64,000 nucleotides of DNA from Bimuria novae-zelandiae CBS 107.79 (lineage: Eukaryota; Ascomycota; Dothideomycetes; Pleosporales; Didymosphaeriaceae). A program made the position numbers and the translations under genes. The notes below the pieces were generated by a model that was not told the origin of the DNA, searched no databases, and saw only the letters and a program-made list of their open reading frames with translations. Below, piece by piece: positions 33,525 to 46,103 of this stretch (position 1 is its first letter; each line of letters begins with the position of its first letter). Location: the NCBI GenBank assembly GCA_010015655.1, contig ML976658.1:1289978-1353977 (forward strand). The letters are read 5' to 3'.

Positions 33525-35205
33525 ATGCTGGGACAGCTTGTCTGGCAAGGCTTCGGCTTCGCCTACGGCGTTGTGAATTTCCTAGCCATCCTCGTTGTCG
33601 CGACTGTGAGGGATGGCGCGTTCTCCAAGCGTCCCAGTAAAGAAGAGAACCAGGAGATAGAAACCGGTAAGTGCCTACTTCTCTGGCCACAGTACGAAGA
33701 GCTGATGGACTACAGCTCAGAAACAGTATTGGAGCGTTGGGTTGAGTCCGCTGCCGGGGTTTGAGCATCGGTTTTTTAGGCTGAGGAATGGGGTTGGGAT
33801 GCATTATGTGGGTTGTGTCCAAGTTAGTGGGAGAAGGGGGGTTGCTAACCATGTTGTGGGTGTAGGTTGTGAAGACGGAGGGTGTGCGGGGGAAGGATGG
33901 CTCGAAGTCGCCGCACCCGCAAAACGTGGCCGTCTTTATACACGGTGTGTCGTGTGTTGGTAATCTTGCTTTGGATTGGCACTAATAAGTTCAGGCTTTC
34001 CTGATTCCTATCTCCTATGGAAGAAGATACTGCAAACCTCGTCCCTCGACGACCAGATTCTCATCGCCGTGGACTTGCCCGGCTACGGCGGAAGCGAGGG
34101 CTTGCAGGAATATTCCGCCAACGAGGTCCTGGAAGCCATGACTGAGTTCATACTGGGCATGCGGGAGAAGTACCTGCAAGAGGAGGCGAGATTGGTCGTT
34201 GTCACGCATGACTGGGGCTCTGCCATCGCCGCGAGACTTGCGTCAGAGGCCCCTCAGTTGGCTGACCGCTGGGTTATCACAAGCATTGCAATTGTACGGG
34301 ATTCCTCTCTTCAATAACCTGTTAATGCTAACAACAAAGCAGCCCCAACACGCATATTCCAATGCCACGGCCAAACTCGCTTCCGCGAAGCAAATGCTGC
34401 ACACCTATTCCCGCCAACCCCTCCGCCTCTCCCTCCTCAAAAATGCATTCAAAACGCTCCAGCCCGTTCTGAACCAACTCAAGCGCTCATACTACATCTG
34501 TATGCTCTCCCAAACCCCTGCTCCCCTTCATCGCCGCTAATATTCTGTCTGTTTCTAGTCATATTCAACCTCCCCTCTCCCCTCGCCACCTTCGCCGCCA
34601 CATTCGGGAACTACTACTTCCTTCACGCCCTCCACAGAGCCGCGAACAAACGCCGTCCGCTCACCCCAAAGCAAGCTGGCGAAGCCATGGCCTCCTCCGT
34701 TGGCCCCGGCGCCCCTCAGCTCGACGAACCAAACGCCTACCCTCACGCCAGTGCTTTAAAAGCGCGCCTCTCAAATAACGGCATGCGCGAGAAACTCCGC
34801 CTCTACCGTGAAGGCCTCGCCCGCGGCGTCTGGGAGAAGTCCATCGAGACCGTCGTCGCGCTGTCCGAAGTCCAGGCTAGTTCTACACGCGGCTCTGGTG
34901 GCGCGGGCACGGGGTTGTTTGACGACGGGCCGCCGGGTGCGTTGAAGGCGCCTGCGACGATTATCTACGGGCTTGAAGATCCGGCGTTTGAGAAGAGGTT
35001 GGCGCTGGATGGGATTGGCGATTATCTCGCGAGGGACAGTCAGGTGCTGGCACTGGAGAGGGCGGGGCATTGGTTGCCGCTGGAGGAGGTGGGGAGTAAG
35101 GTTGTTGAGGAGGTGGTGGTGTGGGCGTTGGAGGGGGAGCAGAGTGGGTTGAAGGGGAGGGTGGAGGGCTGGGAGAGTGTGAGGTTTTTGCATGGGGGGA
35201 CGTAG
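33525..35205 (+). CDS. Membrane-anchored alpha/beta-hydrolase, epoxide-hydrolase-like
   Basis: Six exons: 33525-33666, 33716-33807, 33866-33944, 33995-34293, 34340-34499, 34559-35205; 472 residues. Five introns of 46-59 bp, several with CTAAC or CTAAT branch sites, and phases agree throughout. A hydrophobic helix lies near residues 15-29 (AYGVVNFLAILVVAT). HGFPDSYLLW carries the oxyanion HGxP motif. THDWGSAIAARLA places Asp as nucleophile, as in epoxide hydrolases. YGLEDPAF is the acid-site region and ERAGHWLPLEE gives the catalytic His. Likely hydrolyses an epoxide or ester at a membrane; substrate unknown. Confidence 0.88.
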
Positions 35206-38124
35206 GGGTGCTTGGGTTGCACCTTTGTGGTTGGGTGATACTAGTTGATGATGTAGGTGTTTCGTTTCATATACTGCATACTCAGTACCCAAGAGTGAGA
35301 AGCAAAATGTATCTTTCATACGAAGACCCCAATGTCCAACACGAACACCAACGACCTAAAAACATCGCGAAGAATATCTGAAACAAACACCAGCAACCAA
35401 AAACATCGCGAAGAAAGTCCCACCGTGTGAGAAGCCACCCCGTATAGAGGCTTAATGAAAGACCGAAGCCCAGGATCCAACACCCATCAAGAAAAAAACA
35501 AGCAATCCCCATCTCACACCAAGCGGACAGGAAAGCAGAGCACAAGTAACTAGTCCGACAGCAAACTCTGAGCGGGTCCCGGGTAAGGGGTTGCGGGTAG
35601 GCCAGGCACGAAGCTCTCAATTCCACACAGCCCGCAACATGAGCCGAGAGCGCGCTTGGGGTTTGAATTGTCTTCGTGGGGCAGCGTGCCAAGCCTCCAT
35701 CATCCATGAAAGACATCCAACACAACATCTCCGCTTCTACCTTTCACAACCACAAAATGCCCAATGTTCACCAGTACTGTTCCCTCGTTGACCTGACCCG
35801 AAGGCGCCAGACGGAGCACAGCTTCCACCTCTTTGACCAACCCACAGTCTCCAAGCCCAAGGGACCCCGTGGCCTCGAACCACGCCCTGTTCCAGTCGGG
35901 ATCCATGATGTTAGGCCGATCGAGCTCAACGCTGCACCGATCCGCAGATCGGGAGCGCCCAGGAGAATAGTGTCGTCTCCTGTCCAGTGCCGTGGTTTTC
36001 CCACTTCGGTTCGGTTCGTATACGGGTGGTGAGGTGGAGGTAGTCAGGACCTTAGAAGGTGGAGGCAGCTAGCGATGGTGCAGGCATGATGTAGCGTGGT
36101 GACTCCGTTCTCCAGGCAGCTATCGCATGTGTGCATAGGCACCCGTGCAGTGGTAGTTGATGATTCGACGAGGTTTTGATGTTGAGGTGTAGCGTGTGGG
36201 CTGGATCTATGGGACGCGCAAAAGGGCCGCAGAAAAAGTGCGCGACCTCGCCGTCCGATCTCACCGAACTTGGTCGGCATAGTGGCGCCGATGCGAATCG
36301 GTGATGTTGGTACCACAAAGCGATGTGATAATGAATGAAGTACTCGGTCAATTGCCGCAGTGCCGCCAAAGTCCTGACAAAATGCGGTGCTACGCTCTCA
36401 AACTCCATAGAGGTGAGTGAAAGTGAGAGCGAGGTTCACAATCGCAGCCGCCTGCATAGATAGAAGCCAAGCTCACGATGAGAGCAGCTGAGGTGCCGCA
36501 GAGCCGTGTCAGTGAAGGCGAACGCGCTCGCAGGCAAGTGACGCGGAGTCAAACTGGCGCGGAGCTGAGCTGACCCGCTGGTGAACCGCAAGATTGTCAG
36601 TAACAGCTGCGCATAGCAGTAAAAGTCAAACTCACCAAGCGTAAATCTGACGCGCGTGCTCAAGGTCGTGAGTCGCGCAGGCAGCCGCGACACTGCCATG
36701 CAGAGGTAGAAATCGAACTCATAGCGAGCCGCAGCTCAAGTGAGCTGTAAGAAAGAAGAAACTGTAACCATAGCCATGAAATAAGAAAAGGCCAGACAAG
36801 GCGCGACCGACCAAAGCCGTCGAAGCTGTGGAGAGAAGTGGAGTGTAGAGGAGAAGGAGGGCGGCGGGCGGACGACTTTATATACGCGGCCGTGGGCGCA
36901 GGTCACGTTTTCTCGCTTAGCGGTGTGGTAAAGGCAGGAGCGAAGCGCGGGTGAATCACGTTGCCGTGGTGAAGTGAGAGAGCGGAGCGAGCGCCTGGAG
37001 GGCGCGCGGTGGCTAGCGGGCGCGGGCGACGACGCGACGAGCGGTGGTGACGACGATAGTGGCCTTCGTGCGGATCTCTGGGCCGAAGAACTTCATTATG
37101 GCGAGCTGCGAGATGGAGGGAAGTGAGGGCAGGATAGAGTGCCATGTTGAACCAGGGCTGCGAGACGATGGGTCTAGGGTAACCCAGAGGGGGCCGTGAA
37201 TCCTGAAGAGATACTCTATAGCCATCGAGCGTCGCTTGTTAAACAAAATACTGGGATGAAGGGCCTAGTGAGTAGCTAGTGCGAGATGTTTGATTACGTG
37301 GAATAGTCAATTATTGAGGAATCATTCGCTGACTTTGTGTTGAGGTTTTGACATCCATGGTTTGGAATAGAAACTGAAGGTCGACTCAGAAGCAGCAAAA
37401 ATTAAGAACGCCATGATATAGAACAATATCGCTTTCCCATTCGCAGGACTATCGTGACATACCGTCGTGCGGTCTCCGACATGCCTGGGCAGGCCTTAGG
37501 GCACTTCATGTGCGCGGCCGCGAACCACAGTCGCCGAAGAAGTCTCAGTAGTATAGAGATAACAGAGTCCATTCATATCGTATATGCTGGTACAACAGTA
37601 CACATCGCAGTCAAGCGTATGCAATCGAAACTGTATGCGCCAAAGACCACACGCCAACAACCCAATGTCTCTTACGAGTTGTCCAATCCCGCAGATTAGT
37701 ATCTATACCGTCCATGACTTCTGTGCTCTTTATCTAAGAGTGAGAGAGAGGAGATGGGAGCGACCGGCGCTCTTCGAGAAAGCAGAATCAACAGAGGAAG
37801 AATAGACATTAGAGATAATAATAGAAATGTATGAAATGATATTCGAAGCGAGTACTAAGAAACAGCGAACTCAATCTATGATTGGCATCAATAACGAGGA
37901 GACAAGAAGAAGAAGTCAATGAATTGCTTCCCGAGCGCCGTAGATGCCCACGTGTACAAATGCCGAGCCAAAAGGAAGAATAGAGCCATAAGAGGGAAGA
38001 GCCCGCTCACCAAAACCGTACATGAAGAAGTAGAGACGTTTCGATCCGATCGCCAACCGACTAAGATCCAGGCATCGGTCCCATGAACGAGCCTACAGCC
38101 GGCGCAAGCATCGCACCAGCTGAA
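35206..38124. other. Long non-annotated stretch, possible minus-strand transcription unit
   Basis: No protein family recognised in 2.9 kb. A TATA box (TATATAAAG on the minus strand, about 36878-36886) with a CT-rich segment downstream suggests a minus-strand transcript starting near 36840. Downstream of it, at about 36640-36750 and 36440-36480, intron-like units with GTGAGTTTGA or GTGAGCTTGG and ATGCRCAG occur. Open frames there are short (the longest about 118 codons). A 68-codon minus frame at 35700-35906 is also unassigned. Confidence 0.4.
36877..36886 (-). promoter_or_regulatory. TATA box of an unassigned minus-strand transcript
   Basis: GTATATAAAG on the minus strand, followed about 30-90 bp downstream by a CT-rich tract (CTCCTTCTCCTCTACACTCC), the arrangement common in strongly expressed fungal promoters. 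The product is unknown. Confidence 0.4.
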
Positions 38125-40449
38125 CTATTGTTGCCGCGTCTGGTAGTGCTGAGGCACGTAAGGCGACGGCGACTCCTGGTGTGGGTGCGGTTGCGGCTGC
38201 GGCTCCCACGAACCTTGATATTGTATAGGATTGCCGTAAAATTCCAGGTCAAGCGCATTGGCGTATCCAGGCTGCATGGTCGGAGAAGGCATCGCTACCC
38301 CGTAAGTGGTTGCATTTGGAAGCGAGTACTGCAATTGCTGATCAAACGTCGTTGGGATTGTTGACCAGTCGATAAAGTTGCCGGCAGTGTCCAACTCATG
38401 CTGCGTCATCATGAGCGGACTCACGGTGGGAATAGCAGGAAGGATAGGCGCGTTCGTAATGCCGAGACCCATTAGTGGTGCTGGCGAAGTATATGCGCTT
38501 TGAAACTCCGAGGAGCATCGAGGCGTTGTTTGGTAACTCTGTGCCTGAATTTGGGGCTGGGGAGTGATGGGTACCGGCTGAAAGGTGTTTGCAAAGTTGT
38601 TATGCTGCGGTTGCGGTTGCGGTTGAAGCTGAAGTTGAGCTCGGTGATGGGAAGACTGAGGATGTCTGAAGGGGTTGCCAATATGGATGCCACCAAGAAC
38701 GCTCCCTTTCGCCTTCTCTCTCCCTTTTCCCTTCTTCTTTTCAAGCTTCTTCTCCATCTCGGGGCGTTCTTTCCATGACGCCATGGTTAGACCATCTTTG
38801 AAGTGATTCGAGATGTGCGTCTCCCTCTTGTCCCATGTTTTGAGCTGGTCGCCACAAAAGCCGCATGTCCATCCTTCCGCAACAGTCTCGGCAGCTTTCT
38901 TCCACCGCGCTTGAACGATGTCGAATAGAGTGGCGTTGTGAAAGTTCTTGATGTGTTGCCGCAGATGATCGGGTCTGTAGAAGGTCCTATCGGCCACATC
39001 TCTCCGTGAGCATTCGTCGATCCGATGGTTCTGTAGGAAGTGCTCTTCCGATGGGTTCTTCACCATACAAAAGGCGCACACAGATCCGGTATTGGTACGA
39101 TTCGGAAAGGTCAGGCGGGGTCCATGGAGCATACACGTCCACCGGGCAGCTTGTGTCTTTGGACGATGTTGTGTGTCTTCATGCCGTCGCCATGACTTCG
39201 GTACCAGAGACTTGAGGCAAAAAGTACACTGCCACGTCTCCTGGTCGGAAAGAGTGGATGGTTCCACCGGTGAGGTCATTGAAGCTGGCGAATAGAGTAG
39301 AGGAGTCTGGGGCGCATCCGCGTTGTGAGTCCGCCGATAGTCTTTCTTCTTGCCCCTACGCGAGGGTCGTGTGCGGGATTGGGAGACGATAGAAGGACGG
39401 CGATTCGCTCGCTCGGTCTGACTACTGAGTTGCAAGTACGGGGAGGTCTCCAAGCTGGCTTGTGGGAGCTCGGCGCCATCGCTGTCCTCGACGCCCTCGA
39501 TTTCGCTGCCGCCCTCAACTTGGTGTGCGCTCATTTGCCTAGCTCTGGCATTTGTAAACCAGGTGTTCACCTGCTTCTCGGTAATTCCACATTCCTGGGC
39601 CAAGGATCGCTTCGTTTCAGCACTTGGATAGGGGTTGTGTTTGTTGGCATCTAGCCAAGTTTGAAGTCGATCAAGGGCAGCGATTGGAAGCTTTGAGCTT
39701 CGGCCCGCACGAGATCGCTTGACGCGGTGTTCTGGAGTTGAAGGCGAGAAGGGCGACAGGTACCTCTGGTCGGAAAAGCATCTGGAACAGTACTTTGAAT
39801 CCGCAGGCATAGAGACATCACATGCTGAGCAGCAAGAAAGCGAGCGGGGTCGCTTCGATCCTCTCCCTTCTGTGTCTCGCGGAATATCGAGCCGAGGAAG
39901 GTCATCATTCCTTGTTGGCGAAGATGCATCTGTAACAGACCCAGTCTCCCTGGTGCCATGTGGTCGACATTTTTGGCATTTGACGTGTGATCCAGGGTTG
40001 GCGAGTTGCCAAACTTCACATTCAAGACAGGTGTTGTTGAAGGCTGGAATTTCAGGAAGTATGAAACTATGATCTGGTGCATCTCTCGTTGTGAAAACGT
40101 TCAGTTGAGCGGTGATCGGGTCAACAAGTGAATCTTCCCGTACCCGGTTGCAATCGCTCTGTTTCAGTCCAATCAGATGGTTTCCGCTAGATGATGTAGC
40201 TAGTTCACGTACCGTAGGCGTGTTCCAGAAATCGTCCTGGTTAAATATTACCGGTGTGTAGTTTTGGCCCGGGAATGGGCGCTCGGGTGCTCGAGCCTGG
40301 AGCTGTCGGATGTAAGCCAATCTGCATTGCTGGAGTTGTATTGGTTCTCGTACCGATGGTGACACTGCGCGGCTTGTTTCGTAGCCGGAATCGACAGACC
40401 AGATACTGGAAGCATTGGCTTTTGAGCCAATGTCGTTCGGAGATAACAT
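38125..40449 (-). CDS. Transcription factor with TALE homeodomain and zinc fingers
   Basis: Single exon of 774 residues from ATG 40449; an in-frame extension of eight codons begins without ATG. Residues about 250-310 form a TALE/KN homeodomain: KLPIAALDRLQTWLDANKHN, NPYPSAETK and QVNTWFTNARAR. Paired cysteines upstream (CSACDVSMPADSKYCSRC) look like a small zinc ribbon. C2H2-type fingers follow at about 420-560 (CTFCLKSLVPKSWRRHEDTQH and CGFCGDQLKTWDKRETHISNH). The C-terminus is rich in Q and P (QLQPQPQPQ), typical of activation regions. Related fungal homeobox-C2H2 proteins regulate development; targets are unknown. Confidence 0.88.
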   Translation of the reverse strand: MLSPNDIGSKANASSIWSVDSGYETSRAVSPSVREPIQLQQCRLAYIRQLQARAPERPFPGQNYTPVIFNQDDFWNTPTVRELATSSSGNHLIGLKQSDCNRVREDSLVDPITAQLNVFTTRDAPDHSFILPEIPAFNNTCLECEVWQLANPGSHVKCQKCRPHGTRETGSVTDASSPTRNDDLPRLDIPRDTEGRGSKRPRSLSCCSACDVSMPADSKYCSRCFSDQRYLSPFSPSTPEHRVKRSRAGRSSKLPIAALDRLQTWLDANKHNPYPSAETKRSLAQECGITEKQVNTWFTNARARQMSAHQVEGGSEIEGVEDSDGAELPQASLETSPYLQLSSQTERANRRPSIVSQSRTRPSRRGKKKDYRRTHNADAPQTPLLYSPASMTSPVEPSTLSDQETWQCTFCLKSLVPKSWRRHEDTQHRPKTQAARWTCMLHGPRLTFPNRTNTGSVCAFCMVKNPSEEHFLQNHRIDECSRRDVADRTFYRPDHLRQHIKNFHNATLFDIVQARWKKAAETVAEGWTCGFCGDQLKTWDKRETHISNHFKDGLTMASWKERPEMEKKLEKKKGKGREKAKGSVLGGIHIGNPFRHPQSSHHRAQLQLQPQPQPQHNNFANTFQPVPITPQPQIQAQSYQTTPRCSSEFQSAYTSPAPLMGLGITNAPILPAIPTVSPLMMTQHELDTAGNFIDWSTIPTTFDQQLQYSLPNATTYGVAMPSPTMQPGYANALDLEFYGNPIQYQGSWEPQPQPHPHQESPSPYVPQHYQTRQQ

Positions 40450-40501
40450 GATGCTGGTACACCTTGGCCCCAAGGCCCTGGTAACCAGGAAGTACTGAAA
40501 A

Positions 40502-40699
40502 TCAATAGGGTGGACGGTAGGGTTCCCAGGCCTGATTGGTCTCGGTAAGCGACTTGGTTAGATGTCGTCCTGGAGTGGTGTAGTAGTAGTGCTTGCGATG
40601 CGCTTGATGTTCGTCGTTATCGTCACGCTTTGTTTCAAGCAATGATGAATCCGTGGAGATGGACTTCCTGAACAGCTGCAAAGGCGACGAGGCCGCCAT
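40502..40699 (-). other. Possible upstream open reading frame of the homeobox gene
   Basis: A 65-codon frame with its own ATG (MAASSPLQLFRKSIS) and stop lies 52 bp upstream of the main start. No GT donor allows it to splice in frame to the main exon, so it is either a regulatory uORF or chance. Confidence 0.35.
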
Positions 40700-42488
40700 T
40701 TCATATTAGCCATCCCACCCCGCATCGCAACAGCACGTAGTACTCGCAGCATGAGGTATCGTGTGGCTAAGTGTGGCGCGTACGATCAGTGATTGGCTCG
40801 ACTCTATTAACAGCTCTACAAGGGTCTGCACCGTCCGCGCTTCATGGGTATCATGAGGCTCAGCATTCTTGGGGTCCAAAGCTAAACCAAAATTGTCCCC
40901 GGCCCTTAGCTTTTCCGCTGACAGTTCGCGAGATGTCGTCGGAAAAACTGTTGATCCAATCGGAGACGCCTGCACAGTAGAGGCAGAACTCGTGGCGGTG
41001 TATTTGGGCGGTAAGCATGAGCCAATCGTGTGCTACGTTTGCATCGCACAGCCATCCCGGAGGAATCCTGTTGTCGGCGGTGGACTGAATCGCTGCGAAT
41101 GGCGCGCTTCGGCGGTGTGCATTGCACGAGACAGATCCCCAGTGACCGTGCCTGACGTCAAGCCGCAAGGCTATGAATTGCCCGTTGCAGGGCAAACCGC
41201 ATCGAACCGCATCGGACCGCATCGGAGGATTCTCATCATGGTCGCAATCAGTGCCGCACACCGCAGGCCTCGGGCCCTCCGGCGGTCTCTCATCCCTCCA
41301 GTCCAATCGTTTAACGGCCGCACCTGCAATCTGTAAGCCCACGAGTCTCAAACACGCGGCTCGGCGTGATTAACTACTCCACGATGTGAGCATCGTGCAG
41401 TTCCTATTAAAGAGCTCGGCATTACCGCATCCCAAACGGGACAATGCGACAATTTGCGTGTGTCGAAATAGACAACGTGAACTCACGAAGCTGTAGCACT
41501 GTGCATACCACTATCGAAAGCCTTCTTGTCGATGAAGATCGATCCTAGTACGGAGGCGTGTCCGGACAGCAACGTCTATTGAGAGTAAGGCGATCGTTGA
41601 GACACAAACGATCGCTGCTGAAGTCAAAGTAGTACGGGAGAACAGTCATCTGGCGGTGCTGAAAGCCTTCTGGCGGATGAGATGGCATCGCAGGTCCTCG
41701 GCGCCGAACAGCGTCATCCACCGTGGGAAAGCTAAGGTCCGAACGTGAACCATTGATGCTGAAAAATTCTTGGCACTGTCTTATGAGCGCAGATGTAATC
41801 GCCTTATTGTTGGTGGTACCACTGAATGGCCGAGGATATCGTTGTTGTTGCTGACGCCATTGTGGAAATTGCCGGCGCGGCGACGCCCACGCACGCACGT
41901 ATGCAACGCGCGCATCAGACGAAAGCGCAAGTCGCAGGTAAACAAAGAGTACACTGCCGTAGGCTTCACTGAACAGTGGTGGAGAATATTCGTGAGACGA
42001 GACGAGAGCAAAGCTGACGCACCAAATTTAGGAAGCCGCGAACACCAAGCTCCCCCGCCGCCAGGGAAAGCGCGAACCCGCCTCTCACGCAAAGCGACAT
42101 CTTGCTAGTCAGCATTGAAGTTGCAAAGCACGTTTAGCTATCATATCACTCATCCTGGAGTAATTTACACCAGTTTCAGATTTTGTCGCAGACAAACACG
42201 CTCTTGGGTATTCATTTCCACATCTAGGTCACTATTCCCTCCTCCCCTCGTACGGCTTCCCGCTCAAGAATATACATAACGCGAAGCACACTCATCCCGT
42301 CTCTCAATCCCATCCAAACCTCCACCGGCCCATGTAAAAAGACAAGCCAATGCTCAAATGCCAGTATCGAGATCGTCGTCAGTTCATCATCAGTCGTCCG
42401 TCTATATTCTTTCGTCACCCCTACCATGCAGCGACAGCTACGACCCACGTCTGCTCTCTATGCGCTCTCTAAAACGAGGTTTATGGTG
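40700..42488. other. Intergenic, no gene seen
   Basis: Overlapping frames of about 155 codons exist on both strands at 40860-41351, but neither shows a family, and their overlap suggests ordinary GC-rich chance frames. A short repeat ATCGAACCGCATCGGACCGC is at about 41201-41225. Confidence 0.45.
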
Positions 42489-45400
42489 TCACTCCGTCAT
42501 CTGACACCATGGATGCTCCAAAACCTGAGAGATAGTAATGCGCCTCTCGACGTCGCGATCGAGCATTAGCCGGATTAGATCGATGTTTTCTTCGGACATG
42601 ATGTACGGTACGCGCAATTCGTGATCCATGATTTCGTCGATGCTGTAGAAGGGGTTTTCCTTGTACACAATAGTGTAGAGGAGGATGCCGAGGGCCCAGA
42701 CATCCTGTTCTTTGCCACGGTAGGCCGTTCCTTGCAGAACTTCTGGGGCAGCGTAGTCTGTTTTGGAGGTTAGTAATTGCAATTGTGGTAGTAGAAGTAG
42801 GGCTCAATATACCGATGGTCCCAACGAACACATCAAAGGGTCCGCTCTTGATGTACGCTGCACTACCGAAGTCGATCAACTTGATGTTGCCTTCTCCGTC
42901 CAGAATGACATTTTCGTCCTTGATGTCTCGGTGAACCACCTTCGCTTTTGTGTGAAGATGGTGCACTGCCTCCGCAACTTGGACAAAGATCTTCCGGCAC
43001 TCCTTCTCCTCCATGTTCACCCGAAGCTCAATATAGTCGAACAAATCCATGCCCGGCAAGCCGTGTGGTACCATCTCAATATAGTAATTGGTATCGTCCT
43101 CGAAAAAATCGGTCATCTCGACGATATTCGGGTGCTTGAAGCCATCTCTTCGCAGATAGTCCAGGACATGAATCTCCAGTGGTACTGTGCCGAGCCGCCG
43201 ATCGCGTGTCCAGGTGTCGACAAGGATCCGTCTCTTTGTCACAAACTTGATGACTTTCTTAATGCTAGTTTTCTTATTTCGACAAAGCTTAACCTGACCG
43301 TATGCACCCTGGCCCATGTCTTCGATAACAACAAAATCACCAATGACCTTCTTCCGAGGCGGCTCTTCAACCTCTCCTGCAACTTCAAGAGGCCGCTTAG
43401 CACGTAGCTCTACAGGAGAAGTAAGCTGGTTCGCTTCTTGAAGCTGTTGCGTCAACAGGGAGACAGGGGCATCTGGCTTCGTTTGTTCCGGTTCAGATTC
43501 AGTTTCAGGCTCCTCTGTGTTGATCAAGGTTGACTGTCCAGGTGAAGGTTGACGGGGAGGTGTACCAGGACGTGATACAAGAGGTGTAACGGGGCCAACG
43601 CCGTGGTTAACCGCATGCAATTGCCTAGAATAGGTTATCCACAAAGCGAAAACCAATTCCGCCGTCAGAGGTCGATCTGATGCGACATCTTCTTCCTCAA
43701 TCACTTGCTCGTCGTATGATGGTTTTTTCTCACTCTTGACAACCCTCATCTGCACATCGACCATGATGTCGGTACCGTCACGATGTAATCCCGGTAGGCC
43801 GCTGGGTTTGAGGAAGAGGCTTGCTGCATCCCCGCGCCCCTCTCGTATGGCCAAAAGGGCCCTCGCTCGGCGAAAACTATGCTCCGGAATGACAATTCCA
43901 TCAACAAGATCCACGTTGTCGTCATCCGTCATGACACTAAGTATCTTGTCAAAGCCAGGAATTAGTGACGTAATGTGAAGGCCTTGCGGCTGTGACTGTC
44001 CGAACAAGGCCGACACGAAGACTGTGTTCGAGCTGGTGATGGTAAGGTCCGCCGCTGATAACACGACGATACCGGCGATGTGAGGAAAGCTCGAGACACG
44101 GAAGGTGGGTTCGCTAAGTAGTGCCTCGACGGTTACGGGTATATTAATGCTGTTCGCTGTCCGAGCGGTAAAGTTGCGGAGTTCGGCAATTTTTTCGTAG
44201 TCCAGCGCCCCGGTATGCACTCCTTGGACCCTGGGAATTGCTGGTATAAGACGGCTGAGGTCCATACCTCTTCGTAACCGATCGCTACCAAAAACCTCCT
44301 CTATTGCTCCGTGCCCTTTCACCACGCATCCTACCTCGTCAACGTTGATGTAAACAACGTCCTCTGCGATCTCCTCCAGAACCCAAATAAGACCACCTCG
44401 TTTCTCCTTGACCCAAAGGCTGGCACTGCCAGTTGCTCCGTTCCGTTTCTGAATCGGCACCACATCACCACAGAGCAGCACTCCCCGTGAGGGTTTGGAC
44501 TCGTGGTTCAAGCCTCCTTTGACGTTTGATTTCTGCGCATACGAGGACCCGCTTCCATCGTCGGTCTGTGATCGACGCTTCTGGGCAACTTGCCGCGATG
44601 AAGGCTTGCTGAGTAACCTCGCTGTAACACCGTTACCAACTTTCATTGTGGTGGTTGGAGCGGGGTGGCTCTGCTGACTTTGGTTCTGCAGGTCCCGAGA
44701 GACCTTGGATCCCACTTGTGGGTCCCGCAGCTTGTCTTCAAGCCACTTGCGCCGTTCCTCTCGAACAACCTCCAAGATGCCCAGTTTGCGAACCTCGGCT
44801 TTGGTTACGCCGAACACCAGACAGGCGAGATCGTTTGCGGATGTGATGGTCCAAGGGGCTGCGGCCTCGGTAGTGAAGATTGCTTGTGCAGCTGGGGCCC
44901 AGCGGCTGCCGTGTTGTCCGTGAGGGGCAGGACCTCCTGCATGTGGGCCTGGCATGCTAGAAATGGGAGTTGCGGTAGGGATAGATGGGGACATGAGCTG
45001 GCTAGCAAGTTCTTGGTCTCCTACACGGTAAGGCTGGGCCAGAGCATCGTTTAACAGGTGCTGTATGGACAAGGGAGCGACATCTGTGAGCGTCCGCTTC
45101 AACGCCGCGCGTTGAGGTGGCAGTGGCGGCGAGGCGTCGAGTTGTTGACTTGAGTTTTCAGACGTCTGATCGGACACGGCACTGCTTCTCGCGGCGAGAT
45201 TCTCGTGTGTGGCGTCCCCGTTGACCATGTCGGTTGGTGTCTTGTGGGTTGGAGAACGGGCAGGGCTTAACAAGCTGTCAGGACTGGCAGACCTCTCAAC
45301 GTTGACGAAGCTCTTCTCGAACAGATTCGCTCCGTCCACTTCGGCGGGCCCAGTCAGCGGACCGAGTGTGGCCATGCCGTGGGCACCCGAAGCGTCGTTG

Positions 45401-46103
45401 CCGATCAGGTTCGCTCTTGTCAACAGCTCGATCATGCTCTGCACCTCCTGGTCTCCGCTAAGCTTTGCCTGGGCTTGTGCGATGCCTGAATTCGTTGCCG
45501 CCCAGCCTAGCTTGTTTTGCATGAAGTCGATCGACCGCTTAAGTACGTTCTGGCGGTTGTGCACGAACTCGTCGGTCTGGGTCGCAAACGAAAACGAGTG
45601 GAGAGATTCGCTGGGGAAACGCGAGAGATCCTCCCCGAAGGCGAGGGTCGGCGAGCCTGGGACGGTCGGCGCCGAGGTGGAGGGATGTCTGGATGCGGGC
45701 GGCGTCGGATTGATGTTCAGCGAGGCAGCTCGGTGGGCAGAGACGCCGCGGGAGCCTGGCTGCTGGCGTATGCGACGGAGGCCAGAAGAACCCAGGCCGT
45801 GTTCGTGCTCGGGGACGATGGGTGAGCTGAGGAGCGTAAGCACAGGAGTGACAAGCAGAATGAATCCATGCCAGGCACCTACCGGGCCATCCTGTCCAGC
45901 TGCCCCGCGTCGATGCTCATGCGCTTGGTATTCACAGATAGCCCTGCTGTCTGGCGCTGCGAGAGTAGGTTGCTCGCGCTCTTGGTCTTGGGCAGCGAAG
46001 CATATTCGGGCGTGGACGTGAAGCGGGTGAGCTGTGACAGCGACGAGGCGGGATGTCCGTGGGGCGAGCCTGTTGGGATGAAGACGTCAGTAGGCGCGCT
46101 CAT
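42489..46103 (-). CDS. PAS-domain serine/threonine kinase (Psk1/PASK type)
   Basis: Three exons: 45883-46103, 42813-45826, 42489-42757; 1,167 residues. Introns of 56 and 55 bp have GTAGGT and GTATAT donors. Long disordered N-terminus from MSAPTDVFIPTGSPHG. PAS-like segments lie at about 395-430 (WTITSANDLACLVFGV) and 670-760 (IAGIVVLSAADLTITSSN, then HITSLIPGF). The kinase domain occupies about 920-1160: GQGAYG loop, VIKF lysine, VHRDIKDENV catalytic loop, DFGS and VGTIDYAAPEVL, the last spanning the second intron. PAS kinases sense nutrient state and control glycogen, translation and cell-wall glucan in yeast. Stop codon at 42489-42491. Confidence 0.93.

Noticed and set aside
36259..36280. 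Start-like MPTKF followed by GTGAGA, reminiscent of ribosomal protein uL15 (RPL28)
   Set aside because: No downstream exon with the basic glycine-rich uL15 sequence was found on the minus strand.
40860..41351. Overlapping frames of about 155 and 163 codons on opposite strands
   Set aside because: Mutual overlap, no recognisable sequence and no codon bias favouring either.
42481..42812. Continuous reading of the PAS-kinase frame past the DFG region to a stop at 42481
   Set aside because: Reading through 42758-42812 breaks the kinase domain; splicing there restores the VGTIDYAAPEVL motif and the rest of the C-lobe.
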